64,000 nucleotides of DNA. Source: Diplocloster agilis. GTDB taxonomy: Bacteria; Bacillota; Clostridia; Lachnospirales; Lachnospiraceae. The position numbers and the translations under genes were made by a program. Numbering within the stretch: the stretch's first letter is position 1; each line of letters begins with the position of its first letter. Below the pieces are notes generated by a model. That model saw only the letters and a program-made list of their open reading frames with translations, made no database searches and was not told the origin of the DNA. Positions 54,404-62,398 of the stretch are shown here, in pieces. The stretch lies in contig NZ_JAHQCW010000018.1 in the NCBI RefSeq assembly GCF_019042275.1, positions 40,643 through 104,642 of the forward strand, in the 5' to 3' direction.

Positions 54404-55246
54404 ATGGGTGGAATCTGGTTATGCCATGGGAAGACAGCGGCGGTTCCATATTATGTGGAACAGGCGGATGTCAGGCTCTATTCCTATGAAGAAGTGTGTT
54501 ATTTCATATATCATAATCTGTACCTGTTCGGGCGGGAGATGCTGACGGAGAGCTTTGTGCGATGGCTGGAGAGGGATCTGGAACTGCCGGGGCTTGCAGG
54601 AGATATCCGGGAGATGGTCAGACAGAATACGGAACTGGTACATATCATGGAGCGGATCTTCGAGGACGCCCCCTATCTGAATGCCCAGGAGGTTCAGAAG
54701 GCCGCAAAAATGCTGCGGACAATCCTGAACGAGCCTGAGAGCGTCAAACGCAAAAAAAGAGGCGACCGGTATGTGGAGCTGCACCGCTATGAGGCCGGGA
54801 TCAGGGAATACAGACAGATCATTAAGGAGGAGGGAGCCGAGGCTTACGATGGCTTTTATGCCCAGGTGTACCATAATCTGGGCACGGCCTGCGCCAGAAT
54901 GTTCCGGTTTAAAGAGGCCTCCGAGTATTATATGCAATCCTACCGTCTGAAAAAAGATCCGGAAGTCATGCTTGCGTTTACGGCAGCGCTGCGTCTGGGG
55001 CTTCCGGCAGAGCTTTACGCCGGATTGATTCAGAGAGGACAGGCCACGAAGCAGCAGGCGGATGAAGTGGAAAAACGGCTTCAGGAACTGCGGGAGCTGA
55101 ACCGGTCGGGGGCAGAGGCTCAGGAATTGGAGCGTGTGCTTGCCCGGGCCGGTGAGGATGAGAGGGGAGAGCTTTTAGCCATAACTGGTGATTGGAAGCG
55201 GGAATTCAGGAAAAATATTCAAGGCGCTTGCGTCGGCAGCCGCTAA
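54404..55246 (+). CDS. TPR-containing protein, third gene of the operon
   Basis: A 280-residue protein of unknown function. The N-terminal 100 residues (GGIWLCHGKTAAVPYYVEQADVRLYSYEEVCYFIYHNLYLF) form a domain I do not recognise; residues 115-200 carry TPR-like helices (GDRYVELHRYEAGIREYRQIIK, VYHNLGTACARMFRFKEASEYYMQSYRLKKDPE). A coiled, charged C-terminus follows. ATG 54404 has GGAGGAG upstream and is 12 bases after the previous stop. The last ten codons and the stop are contributed by the left flank of a structured repeat (copy E), so the C-terminus was probably altered by its arrival. Confidence 0.72.
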   Translation: MGGIWLCHGKTAAVPYYVEQADVRLYSYEEVCYFIYHNLYLFGREMLTESFVRWLERDLELPGLAGDIREMVRQNTELVHIMERIFEDAPYLNAQEVQKAAKMLRTILNEPESVKRKKRGDRYVELHRYEAGIREYRQIIKEEGAEAYDGFYAQVYHNLGTACARMFRFKEASEYYMQSYRLKKDPEVMLAFTAALRLGLPAELYAGLIQRGQATKQQADEVEKRLQELRELNRSGAEAQELERVLARAGEDERGELLAITGDWKREFRKNIQGACVGSR

Positions 55247-55323
55247 TGTGAATCAAAAAGCCGGGTTCAGGATGCCCGTCGGATGTGAAGTCCGCCGGTT
55301 GTCCTGAACCCGGCTTTTCGATT
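55224..55323 (+). repeat. Reduced structured repeat, copy E
   Basis: The left flank GCGCTTGCGTCGGCAGCCGCTAA matches that of copy B, then AATCAAAAAGCCGGGTTCAGGA (55251 onward) pairs with its complement ending at 55323. Inside is only hairpin 2 (GGAT-GTGAA-GTCC, one G-T pair); hairpin 1 and its enclosing GAGCC stem are deleted, and there are no long outer arms. The flank encodes the end and stop of the TPR gene. Two TCGATTCGAA repeats follow (55318-55327, 55343-55352). Confidence 0.85.
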
Positions 55324-55503
55324 CGAAAGTTTCGACTTTGATCGATTCGAAACAAAAATTAAATAAAATATGAACGAGATGTGAATAAAAACGGGAAATA
55401 TGTAGAGGGGAACCAATTATTGGAAGATTGAATAAATCATTTTGGGAAAAAGAAAAAACTTGAAAAAGTGCGAATAGAAGGATGGAGACTGGCAAAATAC
55501 ACA

Positions 55504-55550
55504 AAAAACGAATGACGTTTTTAGACAAATAGGCAAATTAGCCTGTTTGT
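55504..55550 (+). promoter_or_regulatory. Two small hairpins before the sugar importer promoter
   Basis: AAAAACG-AATGA-CGTTTTT (55504-55522) could be a small terminator, and ACAAATAGGC-AAATTA-GCCTGTTTGT (55525-55550) ends 12 bases before the -35 box and may be an operator. Otherwise the gap from 55330 is A/T-rich without a gene. Confidence 0.5.
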
Positions 55551-55562
55551 TGATTTATTTTG

Positions 55563-55591
55563 TTGACAATACTGCCGAAGGAAATTATAAT
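55563..55591 (+). promoter_or_regulatory. Promoter of the ribose/AI-2-type importer operon
   Basis: TTGACA (55563-55568), 17-bp spacer, TATAAT (55586-55591), a perfect sigma-A promoter with a leader of about 70 bases. Confidence 0.85.
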
Positions 55592-55665
55592 AATCACAAA
55601 CGAAAGCAAATGCACATTCTAGACATAATTGCAAAAGTTTGTTCATGATTCGCGGAGGTGGAAAG

Positions 55666-57156
55666 GTGAAGGAAAAGTTTTTAGAAATATCAAACGTAAG
55701 TAAAACTTTCCCTGGTGTGAAGGCGCTTGATAACGTCAAGTTTGACATCGTTCCCGGTGAGGTACATGCACTGGTTGGTGAGAACGGTGCCGGCAAATCG
55801 ACATTGATCAAAATCCTGTCCGGTTTCCAACAACCGGATTTGGGAGCCAAGATAGTGATCGAGGGAAAAGAAACAAAGTTAAACGGTGTTATGGATGCCA
55901 TCCGTCAGGGTATATCGGTTGTATATCAGGATTTCAGTTTGTTTGGCAACCTGACGGTTGCGGAAAATATCGGTATCAATGAGATTATCGAGAAAAACCG
56001 CCCGGTACTGAAGTGGAAAGAAATCAATGAGAAAGCGGTTAAGGCACTGGCTATCGTAGGCGCCGAGATCGATCCGAAAGAAATCGTTGAGAACCTTTCC
56101 GTGGCAAAACAGCAGATGGTCGCGATTGCCAGCGCTGTTGCGCAGGACGCCAAAATGATTATCCTGGATGAGCCTACATCGGCATTGTCCAGAAACGAAG
56201 TGGAAACATTATATGACATCATTGATAATCTGAAGAAAAAGAACATTGCGATCATGTTCGTAAGCCATAAGATGGAAGAATTATTCCATGTTTCCGATCG
56301 CTTCACGATTTTCCGTGATGGACAGTATGTGGATACGGTGAACGCCAAAGATGTTACCGAGGATGATCTGGTATCGATGATGGTTGGCCGTAAGGTAGAG
56401 ATCAAGAGCTACGCGAATCTGGAAAATAAAGGCCCGGTTGCCTTAAAGGTAGAGGGGCTTTCGAAGAAGGGTAACTTCAAGGATATCAATTTCGAGCTTC
56501 ACGAAGGTGAAGTGATCGGCATCACAGGTCTGGTAGGCGCCGGACGCAGTGAGATGGCACAGGCGATATTTGGTATCAATCCTCCGGACGCAGGTAAGGT
56601 TTACGTGCAGGGCAAAGAGGTACATATCAAATCACCGTCGCAGGCGTTGCAGCACGGGATCGCTTATATCCCGGAGAGCAGACAGACCCAGGGACTGGTG
56701 CTGCCGAAGACGATTGAAAGTAACATTACTCTTCCGGTACTGAAAAAATACAGAAATAAAATAGGATTAATCGATCGTAAGACTCAGCGTGCATCCGTTG
56801 ATAAATGGGTAGATATGCTGGATGTCCGTCCCAATGACCCGGATATGCTGGCGATGCAGCTCTCCGGCGGTAACCAGCAGAAGGTAGTTCTGGCAAAATG
56901 GATTTCTACCGAGGCTAAAATCCTGATCGTGGATGAGCCTACGAACGGTGTCGATGTCGGCGCAAAAGCGGAAATTCATCAGATTATCAGAAAACTGGCC
57001 AGTGAGGGCACGGCGGTAATCGTTATCTCTTCGGAGCTTCCTGAAATCTTATCTGTCAGCGACCGGATATTAGTCATGCGTAAGGGCAGAATTGCAGGAG
57101 AATTCCTGAATAAAGACCTGACGCAGGAAATGATCATGAGTAAGGCCGTTGTTTAA
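55666..57156 (+). CDS. Sugar ABC importer ATPase, RbsA/MglA type
   Basis: A 496-residue ATPase with two fused nucleotide-binding domains. Domain 1 has Walker A GENGAGKSTLIKIL (about 37) and Walker B MIILDEPTSALS (about 163); the signature is LSVAKQQMV, a mild variant. Domain 2 has a modified Walker A GLVGAGRSEMAQAI (about 289), signature LSGGNQQKVVLAKW and ILIVDEPTNGVDVG, as normal for RbsA. GTG 55666 follows GGAGGTG; an in-frame ATG upstream lies before that site. It drives the two permeases and binding protein that follow. Confidence 0.95.
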   Translation: MKEKFLEISNVSKTFPGVKALDNVKFDIVPGEVHALVGENGAGKSTLIKILSGFQQPDLGAKIVIEGKETKLNGVMDAIRQGISVVYQDFSLFGNLTVAENIGINEIIEKNRPVLKWKEINEKAVKALAIVGAEIDPKEIVENLSVAKQQMVAIASAVAQDAKMIILDEPTSALSRNEVETLYDIIDNLKKKNIAIMFVSHKMEELFHVSDRFTIFRDGQYVDTVNAKDVTEDDLVSMMVGRKVEIKSYANLENKGPVALKVEGLSKKGNFKDINFELHEGEVIGITGLVGAGRSEMAQAIFGINPPDAGKVYVQGKEVHIKSPSQALQHGIAYIPESRQTQGLVLPKTIESNITLPVLKKYRNKIGLIDRKTQRASVDKWVDMLDVRPNDPDMLAMQLSGGNQQKVVLAKWISTEAKILIVDEPTNGVDVGAKAEIHQIIRKLASEGTAVIVISSELPEILSVSDRILVMRKGRIAGEFLNKDLTQEMIMSKAVV

Positions 57157-57181
57157 CGAAAAGATAGGGAGGTAAGGAAAC

Positions 57182-58168
57182 GTGAAGAATTTCGCTAAGA
57201 ATTTTGTGAAAAGAAAAGAATTCGGTATTATACTGATCGTCGTGATCTTGTCCGTAATTCTGACATTTTTGAGCAGCGCATTTTTGACCGTAACCAATAT
57301 CATGGACTTTATGAAGAGTAATTCCGTATATGGTATTATGGCATTCGGTATGCTGCCGGTCTTGATTTCCGCCGGTATTGATCTGTCGGTATCCGCGACG
57401 ATCGCACTTAGCGCTGTGGTAATAGGTAAGTTTATGCTGGCTTTCCCGAATTCCAATCCGGTTATCGTAATTCTGGTAGCTATGATTGTGGGAGCGGTAG
57501 TAGGTGTGGTCAATGGATTGATTATCACCAAGTTTAATATTCCTCCGATCGTTACGACGCTGGGCGTTATGACGATCGTAAACGGTGCGGTTCTTCTGGG
57601 AACCGGCGGCGCCTGGATTTCCGGCCTGCCCCAGTGGTGGGTAAGCTTTGGATCCTTTAAGCTCTTTGGAATCATTCCGACACAGCTCTTCATGCTGATC
57701 TTTGCCGGATTGGTAACATGGCTGATCCTGAAGTTTACGCTGGTTGGCCGTGGTATCTACGCAGTGGGTGGCAGCCAGTCTTCCGCAGTCCGTGTTGGAT
57801 ACAATGTAAACCGTATTTTGATTTTTATCTACGCTTTCTGTGGTATGATGGCTGGACTGGGAGCTGCGGCTCATATCTCCATCGTCGGTCAGGTTGACCC
57901 GAATACCTACACCGGATATGAACTGGACGTTATTTCCACCGTTGTATTAGGCGGCGCCAGCGTTATGGGTGGTACGGGTACCGTATTTGGAACGACCTTG
58001 GGCGTAATCCTGATGGCAGTGCTGAAAAACGGCCTGATCCTTGCCAGAATCCCCAACTATTGGCAGAAGGTTGTTATGGGTCTCGTAATTATTATAGCTG
58101 TATCTGTAGACGTTATTAACCGGAAACGTGAACAGGCGAAACTTGTTCGTGTCGATGTTGAGGAATAG
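57182..58168 (+). CDS. Sugar ABC permease, RbsC type (1)
   Basis: A 328-residue permease with about ten membrane segments. GIDLSVSATIALSAVV and VVNGLIITKFNIPPIVTTLGVMTIVNGAVLL are characteristic of RbsC/LsrC; VVLGGASVMGGTGTVFGTTLG is the conserved late motif. GTG start after GGGAGGTAAG. The operon has two different permeases, as in AI-2 and rhamnose importers, rather than one homodimeric RbsC. Confidence 0.93.
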   Translation: MKNFAKNFVKRKEFGIILIVVILSVILTFLSSAFLTVTNIMDFMKSNSVYGIMAFGMLPVLISAGIDLSVSATIALSAVVIGKFMLAFPNSNPVIVILVAMIVGAVVGVVNGLIITKFNIPPIVTTLGVMTIVNGAVLLGTGGAWISGLPQWWVSFGSFKLFGIIPTQLFMLIFAGLVTWLILKFTLVGRGIYAVGGSQSSAVRVGYNVNRILIFIYAFCGMMAGLGAAAHISIVGQVDPNTYTGYELDVISTVVLGGASVMGGTGTVFGTTLGVILMAVLKNGLILARIPNYWQKVVMGLVIIIAVSVDVINRKREQAKLVRVDVEE

Positions 58169-58182
58169 GAGGAATTGATAAA

Positions 58183-59196
58183 ATGAACTTTTTTAAAAAT
58201 TTGAGATCCAAACATTCCAATGAATTGACATTAGCAATTATCTTTATCGGTATTTTCGTACTGATGAGTATTCTGTCGCCGGATAAGTTCCTTTCCGGAA
58301 ACAATATAAAGACCATGATGTTCCAGATGCCGGAATTCGGCCTTATGGCTATCGCCATGATGATCGCGGTTCTGACCGGCGGGATTAACCTTTCTATCAC
58401 CACAGGCGCCGCCCTTTCCAGTATCGTATGCGCGTTTATTCTGTCCAGTGAGTTCAGCCAGAATAACAATGCGCTGGGTATCGTCTTAGGACTTATTGCC
58501 TGTATGGCAGTGGCAGTCATCTGCGGTGTGATCAATGGTTATGTAGTTGCCTATATCGGCGTTGCCGCTATGCTGGTTACCCTGGGAAGCAAGACGTTAT
58601 TTGAAGGCTTGGGCCTTGCCTTTACAAAGGGCGGTTCCATCTCCGGATTCCCGGAAGCATATTCCTTCCTGGGCAACGGTTCGGTGCTGGGTATTCCTTT
58701 CCCCATCATTCTCTACATTGTGGTTATTATCGTCAGCTATCTTCTGATTGAGAGAAGCGCCTGGGGTACGGAAGTGTACATGGTGGGCTGCAATGAGATC
58801 GCAACCCGGTTCTCAGGAATCAACACGAAGAAAACGCTGCTGAAGGTTTATATCTACTCCGGTGTTATGTCAGGTCTTGCTTCCATCCTGATTTCTTCCA
58901 GATATAATTCCGCTAAGACCGATTACGGTTCTTCTTATATGATGCAGGCAGTTACCGCGGTTGTATTGGGCGGGACCAGCATCTCCGGCGGACATGGTAC
59001 GGTGGCAGGAACAGTTCTTGCAGTCGCTATCGTACAGGTTATCTCCACAGGATTGAATATCCTGGGCGTAAACCGCTATATCATCAATATCATTACCGGC
59101 GGTATCCTGATCGTAGTTCTGGCCCTTCGCTATATCACAAAAGTGATGGAAGATAACAGAAAGATCAAAGAAAGAGCGGCAGCTACCGCGAAATAA
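58183..59196 (+). CDS. Sugar ABC permease, RbsC type (2)
   Basis: A 337-residue paralogue of the preceding permease with the same motifs (GGINLSITTGAALSSIV, GVINGYVVAYIGVAAMLVTLGSKTLFEGLG, VVLGGTSISGGHGTVAGTVL). ATG 58183 is preceded by AGGAGG and lies 14 bases after the first permease stop. The two would form a heterodimeric channel. Confidence 0.93.
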   Translation: MNFFKNLRSKHSNELTLAIIFIGIFVLMSILSPDKFLSGNNIKTMMFQMPEFGLMAIAMMIAVLTGGINLSITTGAALSSIVCAFILSSEFSQNNNALGIVLGLIACMAVAVICGVINGYVVAYIGVAAMLVTLGSKTLFEGLGLAFTKGGSISGFPEAYSFLGNGSVLGIPFPIILYIVVIIVSYLLIERSAWGTEVYMVGCNEIATRFSGINTKKTLLKVYIYSGVMSGLASILISSRYNSAKTDYGSSYMMQAVTAVVLGGTSISGGHGTVAGTVLAVAIVQVISTGLNILGVNRYIINIITGGILIVVLALRYITKVMEDNRKIKERAAATAK

Positions 59197-59213
59197 GCCG
59201 ACAAACAGGCTCG

Positions 59214-59248
59214 AAGACAGCAGGGAGGCCTGGTCCTCCCGCAGTCTT
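59214..59248 (+). promoter_or_regulatory. Stem-loop before the binding-protein gene
   Basis: AAGAC..GGGAGG (59214-59228) pairs with CCTCCC..GTCTT (59235-59248), with a small internal bulge. Probably an mRNA processing or stability element that allows separate level control of the binding protein. Confidence 0.65.
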
Positions 59249-59294
59249 TACATAAAATGAGCAACAATTTCATTCAAAAAAAGGAGGAAATGAA

Positions 59295-60374
59295 ATGAAA
59301 ATGAAAAAGTTACTTAGTTTAACACTGGTAACAGCAATGGTTGCTACCATGTCCTTAACAGGATGCGGAAGCAAAGAAGAAGCTCCGGCTGAGACTCCGG
59401 CGCCCGCTGAAAGCGAAGCACCTGCGGCACCTGCAGAGAGCGCAGCTCCGGCTGAAAGTGAAGCACCTGCTGCTTCCGGCGAAAGCTATGATATCGTAGT
59501 TATGCCGAAACTGATTGGTATCCCTTACTTCAACCAGACCGGTGAGGGTGCTGAAAAAGCTGGTAAAGACCTTGGCGTTAACGTAATCTACAACGGACCT
59601 ACTACAGCTGATGCTGCAGAGCAGGTTAAAATGCTTGAAGATTATATTACACAGGGCGTAGACGCTATCTGTGTAGCTCCTAACGATCCCGCTGCTCTGG
59701 ATCCGGTTCTGAAAAAAGCAAGAGAAGCCGGAATCAAAGTTCTTGACTGGGATACTCCTGCAACCGAAGATCTTGTAGACGCTTCCATTCATCAGATTTC
59801 TGATAAAGAACTTGGCGAGCACTGCGTAGATAAACTGGTTGAGTACATGGGAACTGAAGAAGGCGAATATGCAATCATCACCGGTGGACTTTCCGCTGCT
59901 AACTTAAATGCATGGATCAAATATGCAAGAGAATATGCAGAAGAAAAATTCCCGAACCTGAAATTAGTTGCAGATCCCTACCCGACAGATGAGAAACAGG
60001 ATGTTGCTCTGTCTACTGCTAAAGACGTTATGAAAGCTTACCCGGATCTGAAAGGATTCATCTGTATGTCCACACCGGCTCCTATCGGAACCGCTCAGGC
60101 TGTTCGTGAGTTAGGATTACAGGATAAAGTTACTGTAGTTGGTACCTGCGTAGAAGAAGACTGCCAGGATGTATTATCTGATGGCTCTCTGGATTGCGGT
60201 ATGCTGTGGAATACCCAGAATCTTGGATACTTAACCGTTGCTTGTGCTAAAGCTCTGCTGGATGGCAATACCTTATCTAACGGTGCTACCATCGATGGTT
60301 GGGACAGCCCTCTGGTAATGGAAAATGACAAGATCGTCGTTATGGGGCCTCCGGATGACTACGAGAAAAAATAA
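59295..60374 (+). CDS. Sugar-binding lipoprotein, LsrB/RhaS-like
   Basis: A 359-residue periplasmic-binding-protein-fold lipoprotein with lipobox SLTGC (Cys about 24) and a long Ala/Pro/Glu/Ser linker (about 26-65). The body PKLIGIPYFNQTGEGAEKAGKDLGVNVIYNGPTTADAAEQVKML and VLDWDTP resemble LsrB (AI-2) and rhamnose-binding RhaS. By my manual alignment the AI-2-contacting Asp-Gln of LsrB is replaced here by Asn-Leu (SAANLNAW), so AI-2 is not supported; a pentose or deoxyhexose is likelier given the ribokinase next door. Codon use is markedly more biased than its neighbours, consistent with high expression. Confidence 0.88.
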   Translation: MKMKKLLSLTLVTAMVATMSLTGCGSKEEAPAETPAPAESEAPAAPAESAAPAESEAPAASGESYDIVVMPKLIGIPYFNQTGEGAEKAGKDLGVNVIYNGPTTADAAEQVKMLEDYITQGVDAICVAPNDPAALDPVLKKAREAGIKVLDWDTPATEDLVDASIHQISDKELGEHCVDKLVEYMGTEEGEYAIITGGLSAANLNAWIKYAREYAEEKFPNLKLVADPYPTDEKQDVALSTAKDVMKAYPDLKGFICMSTPAPIGTAQAVRELGLQDKVTVVGTCVEEDCQDVLSDGSLDCGMLWNTQNLGYLTVACAKALLDGNTLSNGATIDGWDSPLVMENDKIVVMGPPDDYEKK

Positions 60375-60450
60375 TGAATAAGATTCTAAGGTAACTGCAT
60401 GTTGCAACAATAGAAACAAGCTTGCGGCTGATCTATTGAAATGAATCTCT

Positions 60451-60484
60451 AAGAGGTGGATTTGCTTCTTGCAATCCACCTCTT
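60451..60484 (+). terminator. Stem-loop after the importer genes
   Basis: AAGAGGTGGATT (60451-60462) pairs with AATCCACCTCTT (60473-60484) around a short inner stem. A moderately T-rich ATTCTATTATAG follows, so it may be a partial terminator between importer and kinase. Confidence 0.7.
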
Positions 60485-60526
60485 ATTCTATTATAGTAAG
60501 AAGAGGAAGTTTTTTGTCGAAAAGTT

Positions 60527-60564
60527 CCGGATCTTTGGAAGAGAGGCCGGATTATTTGGAAGAG
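60527..60564. promoter_or_regulatory. Direct repeat before the ribokinase gene
   Basis: CCGGATCTTTGGAAGAG (60527-60543) is repeated as CCGGATTATTTGGAAGAG (60547-60564), a 20-bp period. A candidate site for the DeoR regulator encoded downstream. Confidence 0.45.
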
Positions 60565-60624
60565 TAATTTTTACCGTTTTCAGCGGTTCGGTGAAGATAA
60601 AAACGGGTTAAAGGAGGAGCATGC

Positions 60625-61560
60625 ATGGGTAAAGTGCTTGTTATCGGCAGTATTAATATGGATATCGTCATTAGCGTGGAACATATGCCGGTTGGTGGAG
60701 AAAATGTGTATGTAAACGATGTGGAACTGATCTGCGGAGGAAAAGGCGCGAATCAGGCCGGAGCAACTGCGAAGCTGGGGCTGGATACCGTATATTTCGG
60801 GTGTGTGGGCCAGGATGAGAATGGAAAACGGCTCATTGATACGCTGCAACAGAGTGGAATCGATACCAGCTATATGAAAGTGAAAGACGGCGGAAGCGGA
60901 CAGTGCTATATCATAGTGGAAGGCGACGGCCAGAACCGGATTCTGGTATCCCCGGGCGCCAATGAGAAAATGACGGTAGAAGATATTGATCAGGTTATCC
61001 TTCCTTTGATACCGGAGTTGGATATGATTCTGACACAGCTGGAGATTCCTTTGGAATGCGTCGAGCGGATTGTGCAGCTTGGAAAAGAACATGGAGTGAA
61101 AGTATTTGTGGATGCCGGCCCGATCCGTGGGTGCAAAGCGGAACAGCTGCGCGGAGCCTGGTGTATCAGCCCCAATGAGACGGAGCTGGGAGCCCTGGTG
61201 GAGCGCAAAGTGCAGACGGAAGAGGAGATTGTAAAGGCGGCGGAAGAGCTTTTGGCATTGGATGTGGAATGCGTGCTGGTGAAGCTGGGAGGCAGTGGCT
61301 GTCTCTATATCAGCAAGGATGAACGGATACGCCAAAAGAGTTATAAGGTGAATGTAGTGGACACTACGGCAGCGGGCGACAGCTTCAGCGCGGGCTTCGC
61401 GGTGGGTGTTCTTGAAAATAAAAGTACAAAAGACGCGATCGATTATGCGACCAAGTGCGGTGCGATCGCAGTGACTAAGAAGGGGGCGAGCCCCAGTCTT
61501 CCGACAAAAGAAGCGGTTATGAATTTTGAAAAAGAGTACCTGAGGAACGAAACTTTGTAG
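60625..61560 (+). CDS. PfkB-family carbohydrate kinase, ribokinase-like
   Basis: A 311-residue sugar kinase. The N-terminal GSINMDIVISVEHMPVGGENV, sugar-binding CGGKGANQAGATAKLG (about 38) and catalytic DTTAAGDSFSAGFAVGVLE (Asp about 253) are the ribokinase signatures. It would phosphorylate the sugar delivered by the importer. ATG 60625 follows AAGGAGG. Ribokinase is the best match but related kinases for other sugars share these motifs. Confidence 0.9.
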   Translation: MGKVLVIGSINMDIVISVEHMPVGGENVYVNDVELICGGKGANQAGATAKLGLDTVYFGCVGQDENGKRLIDTLQQSGIDTSYMKVKDGGSGQCYIIVEGDGQNRILVSPGANEKMTVEDIDQVILPLIPELDMILTQLEIPLECVERIVQLGKEHGVKVFVDAGPIRGCKAEQLRGAWCISPNETELGALVERKVQTEEEIVKAAEELLALDVECVLVKLGGSGCLYISKDERIRQKSYKVNVVDTTAAGDSFSAGFAVGVLENKSTKDAIDYATKCGAIAVTKKGASPSLPTKEAVMNFEKEYLRNETL

Positions 61561-61586
61561 GGCTGATATATGGAAGGGTGTCTTTG

Positions 61587-62381
61587 GTGTTTCAAATAGA
61601 GAGATTAGAGAAAATTAAGCAAATACTCACGGAACAGAAATCGGCGGATGTCATTTGGCTGAGCAGCTATCTGAAAGTGTCGGAAGTGACGATACGGCGG
61701 GATCTGGAAAAGCTGGAATCAGAAGGCTTTTTGAAGAGAACCTATGGCGGAGCGATTTTGAATAATGATACAGCCGGTTCTTCCCAGACGGGACAGGCGC
61801 AGCAAATGCAGTCGGTAGTTAAACCTGTGCTGATTTCGGATTCTGCCAGGGATCTGGGCGAAATCTGCCTGACGCTGGTGGAAGATTATGATGTAATTTT
61901 TCTGGGCCGTGGAGAGAGCAATCGCGCTTTGGCGGAACGATTATATGAACGCACGGGGGTTGTTGTATTTACCAACAGCCTGATGGTGCTGCAGATCATG
62001 GAGCATGACCGGAAGAACAAGGTGATTCTGACCGGCGGCGAAGTGGATTATGTGAAAAAAGTAATGAGCAACAGCAGTATAGGGATTCCTTTTCCGGATA
62101 TTCGGGTAAACAAAGCCTTTCTTCATATACAGGGCGCTGACCTGGAATATGGCCTGACGGTGAATGAACAGGAGGATGCCTGGATCTACAGAGAGATCAA
62201 AAGCAAGTCCAGAAACATGGTTGTCATCATGGAGGGGAAAGTGTTTGACAAGATCGGACTGATTAAAGTGGATGATATCTGCGGCGGAGATTATGTAGTG
62301 ACGGACAGCAGCATACCGGAAGACTATAAAAGATGTTTTTATAAGAATGGTATTCGTTTGCATCAGAAATTTGATTTGTAG
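61587..62381 (+). CDS. DeoR-family transcriptional regulator
   Basis: A 264-residue sugar-operon repressor: helix-turn-helix FQIERLEKIKQILTEQKSADVIWLSSYLKVSEVTIRRDLEKLESEGFLKRTYGGAI (1-56) and the C-terminal phospho-sugar-sensing domain. The phosphate-binding features are shifted: LGRGESNRALAERLYER (about 110) stands where DeoR proteins have a GTT motif, so the effector may differ. GTG 61587 lies eight bases after AAGGG and gives the usual MFQIERL start; a GTG at 61578 is possible. Confidence 0.85.
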   Translation: MFQIERLEKIKQILTEQKSADVIWLSSYLKVSEVTIRRDLEKLESEGFLKRTYGGAILNNDTAGSSQTGQAQQMQSVVKPVLISDSARDLGEICLTLVEDYDVIFLGRGESNRALAERLYERTGVVVFTNSLMVLQIMEHDRKNKVILTGGEVDYVKKVMSNSSIGIPFPDIRVNKAFLHIQGADLEYGLTVNEQEDAWIYREIKSKSRNMVVIMEGKVFDKIGLIKVDDICGGDYVVTDSSIPEDYKRCFYKNGIRLHQKFDL

Positions 62382-62398
62382 GAATAGGGACACGGGAC

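Noticed and set aside
59295..60374. AI-2 receptor call for the LsrB-like protein
   Set aside because: The contact residues are not conserved in my alignment and no AI-2 processing genes are nearby.
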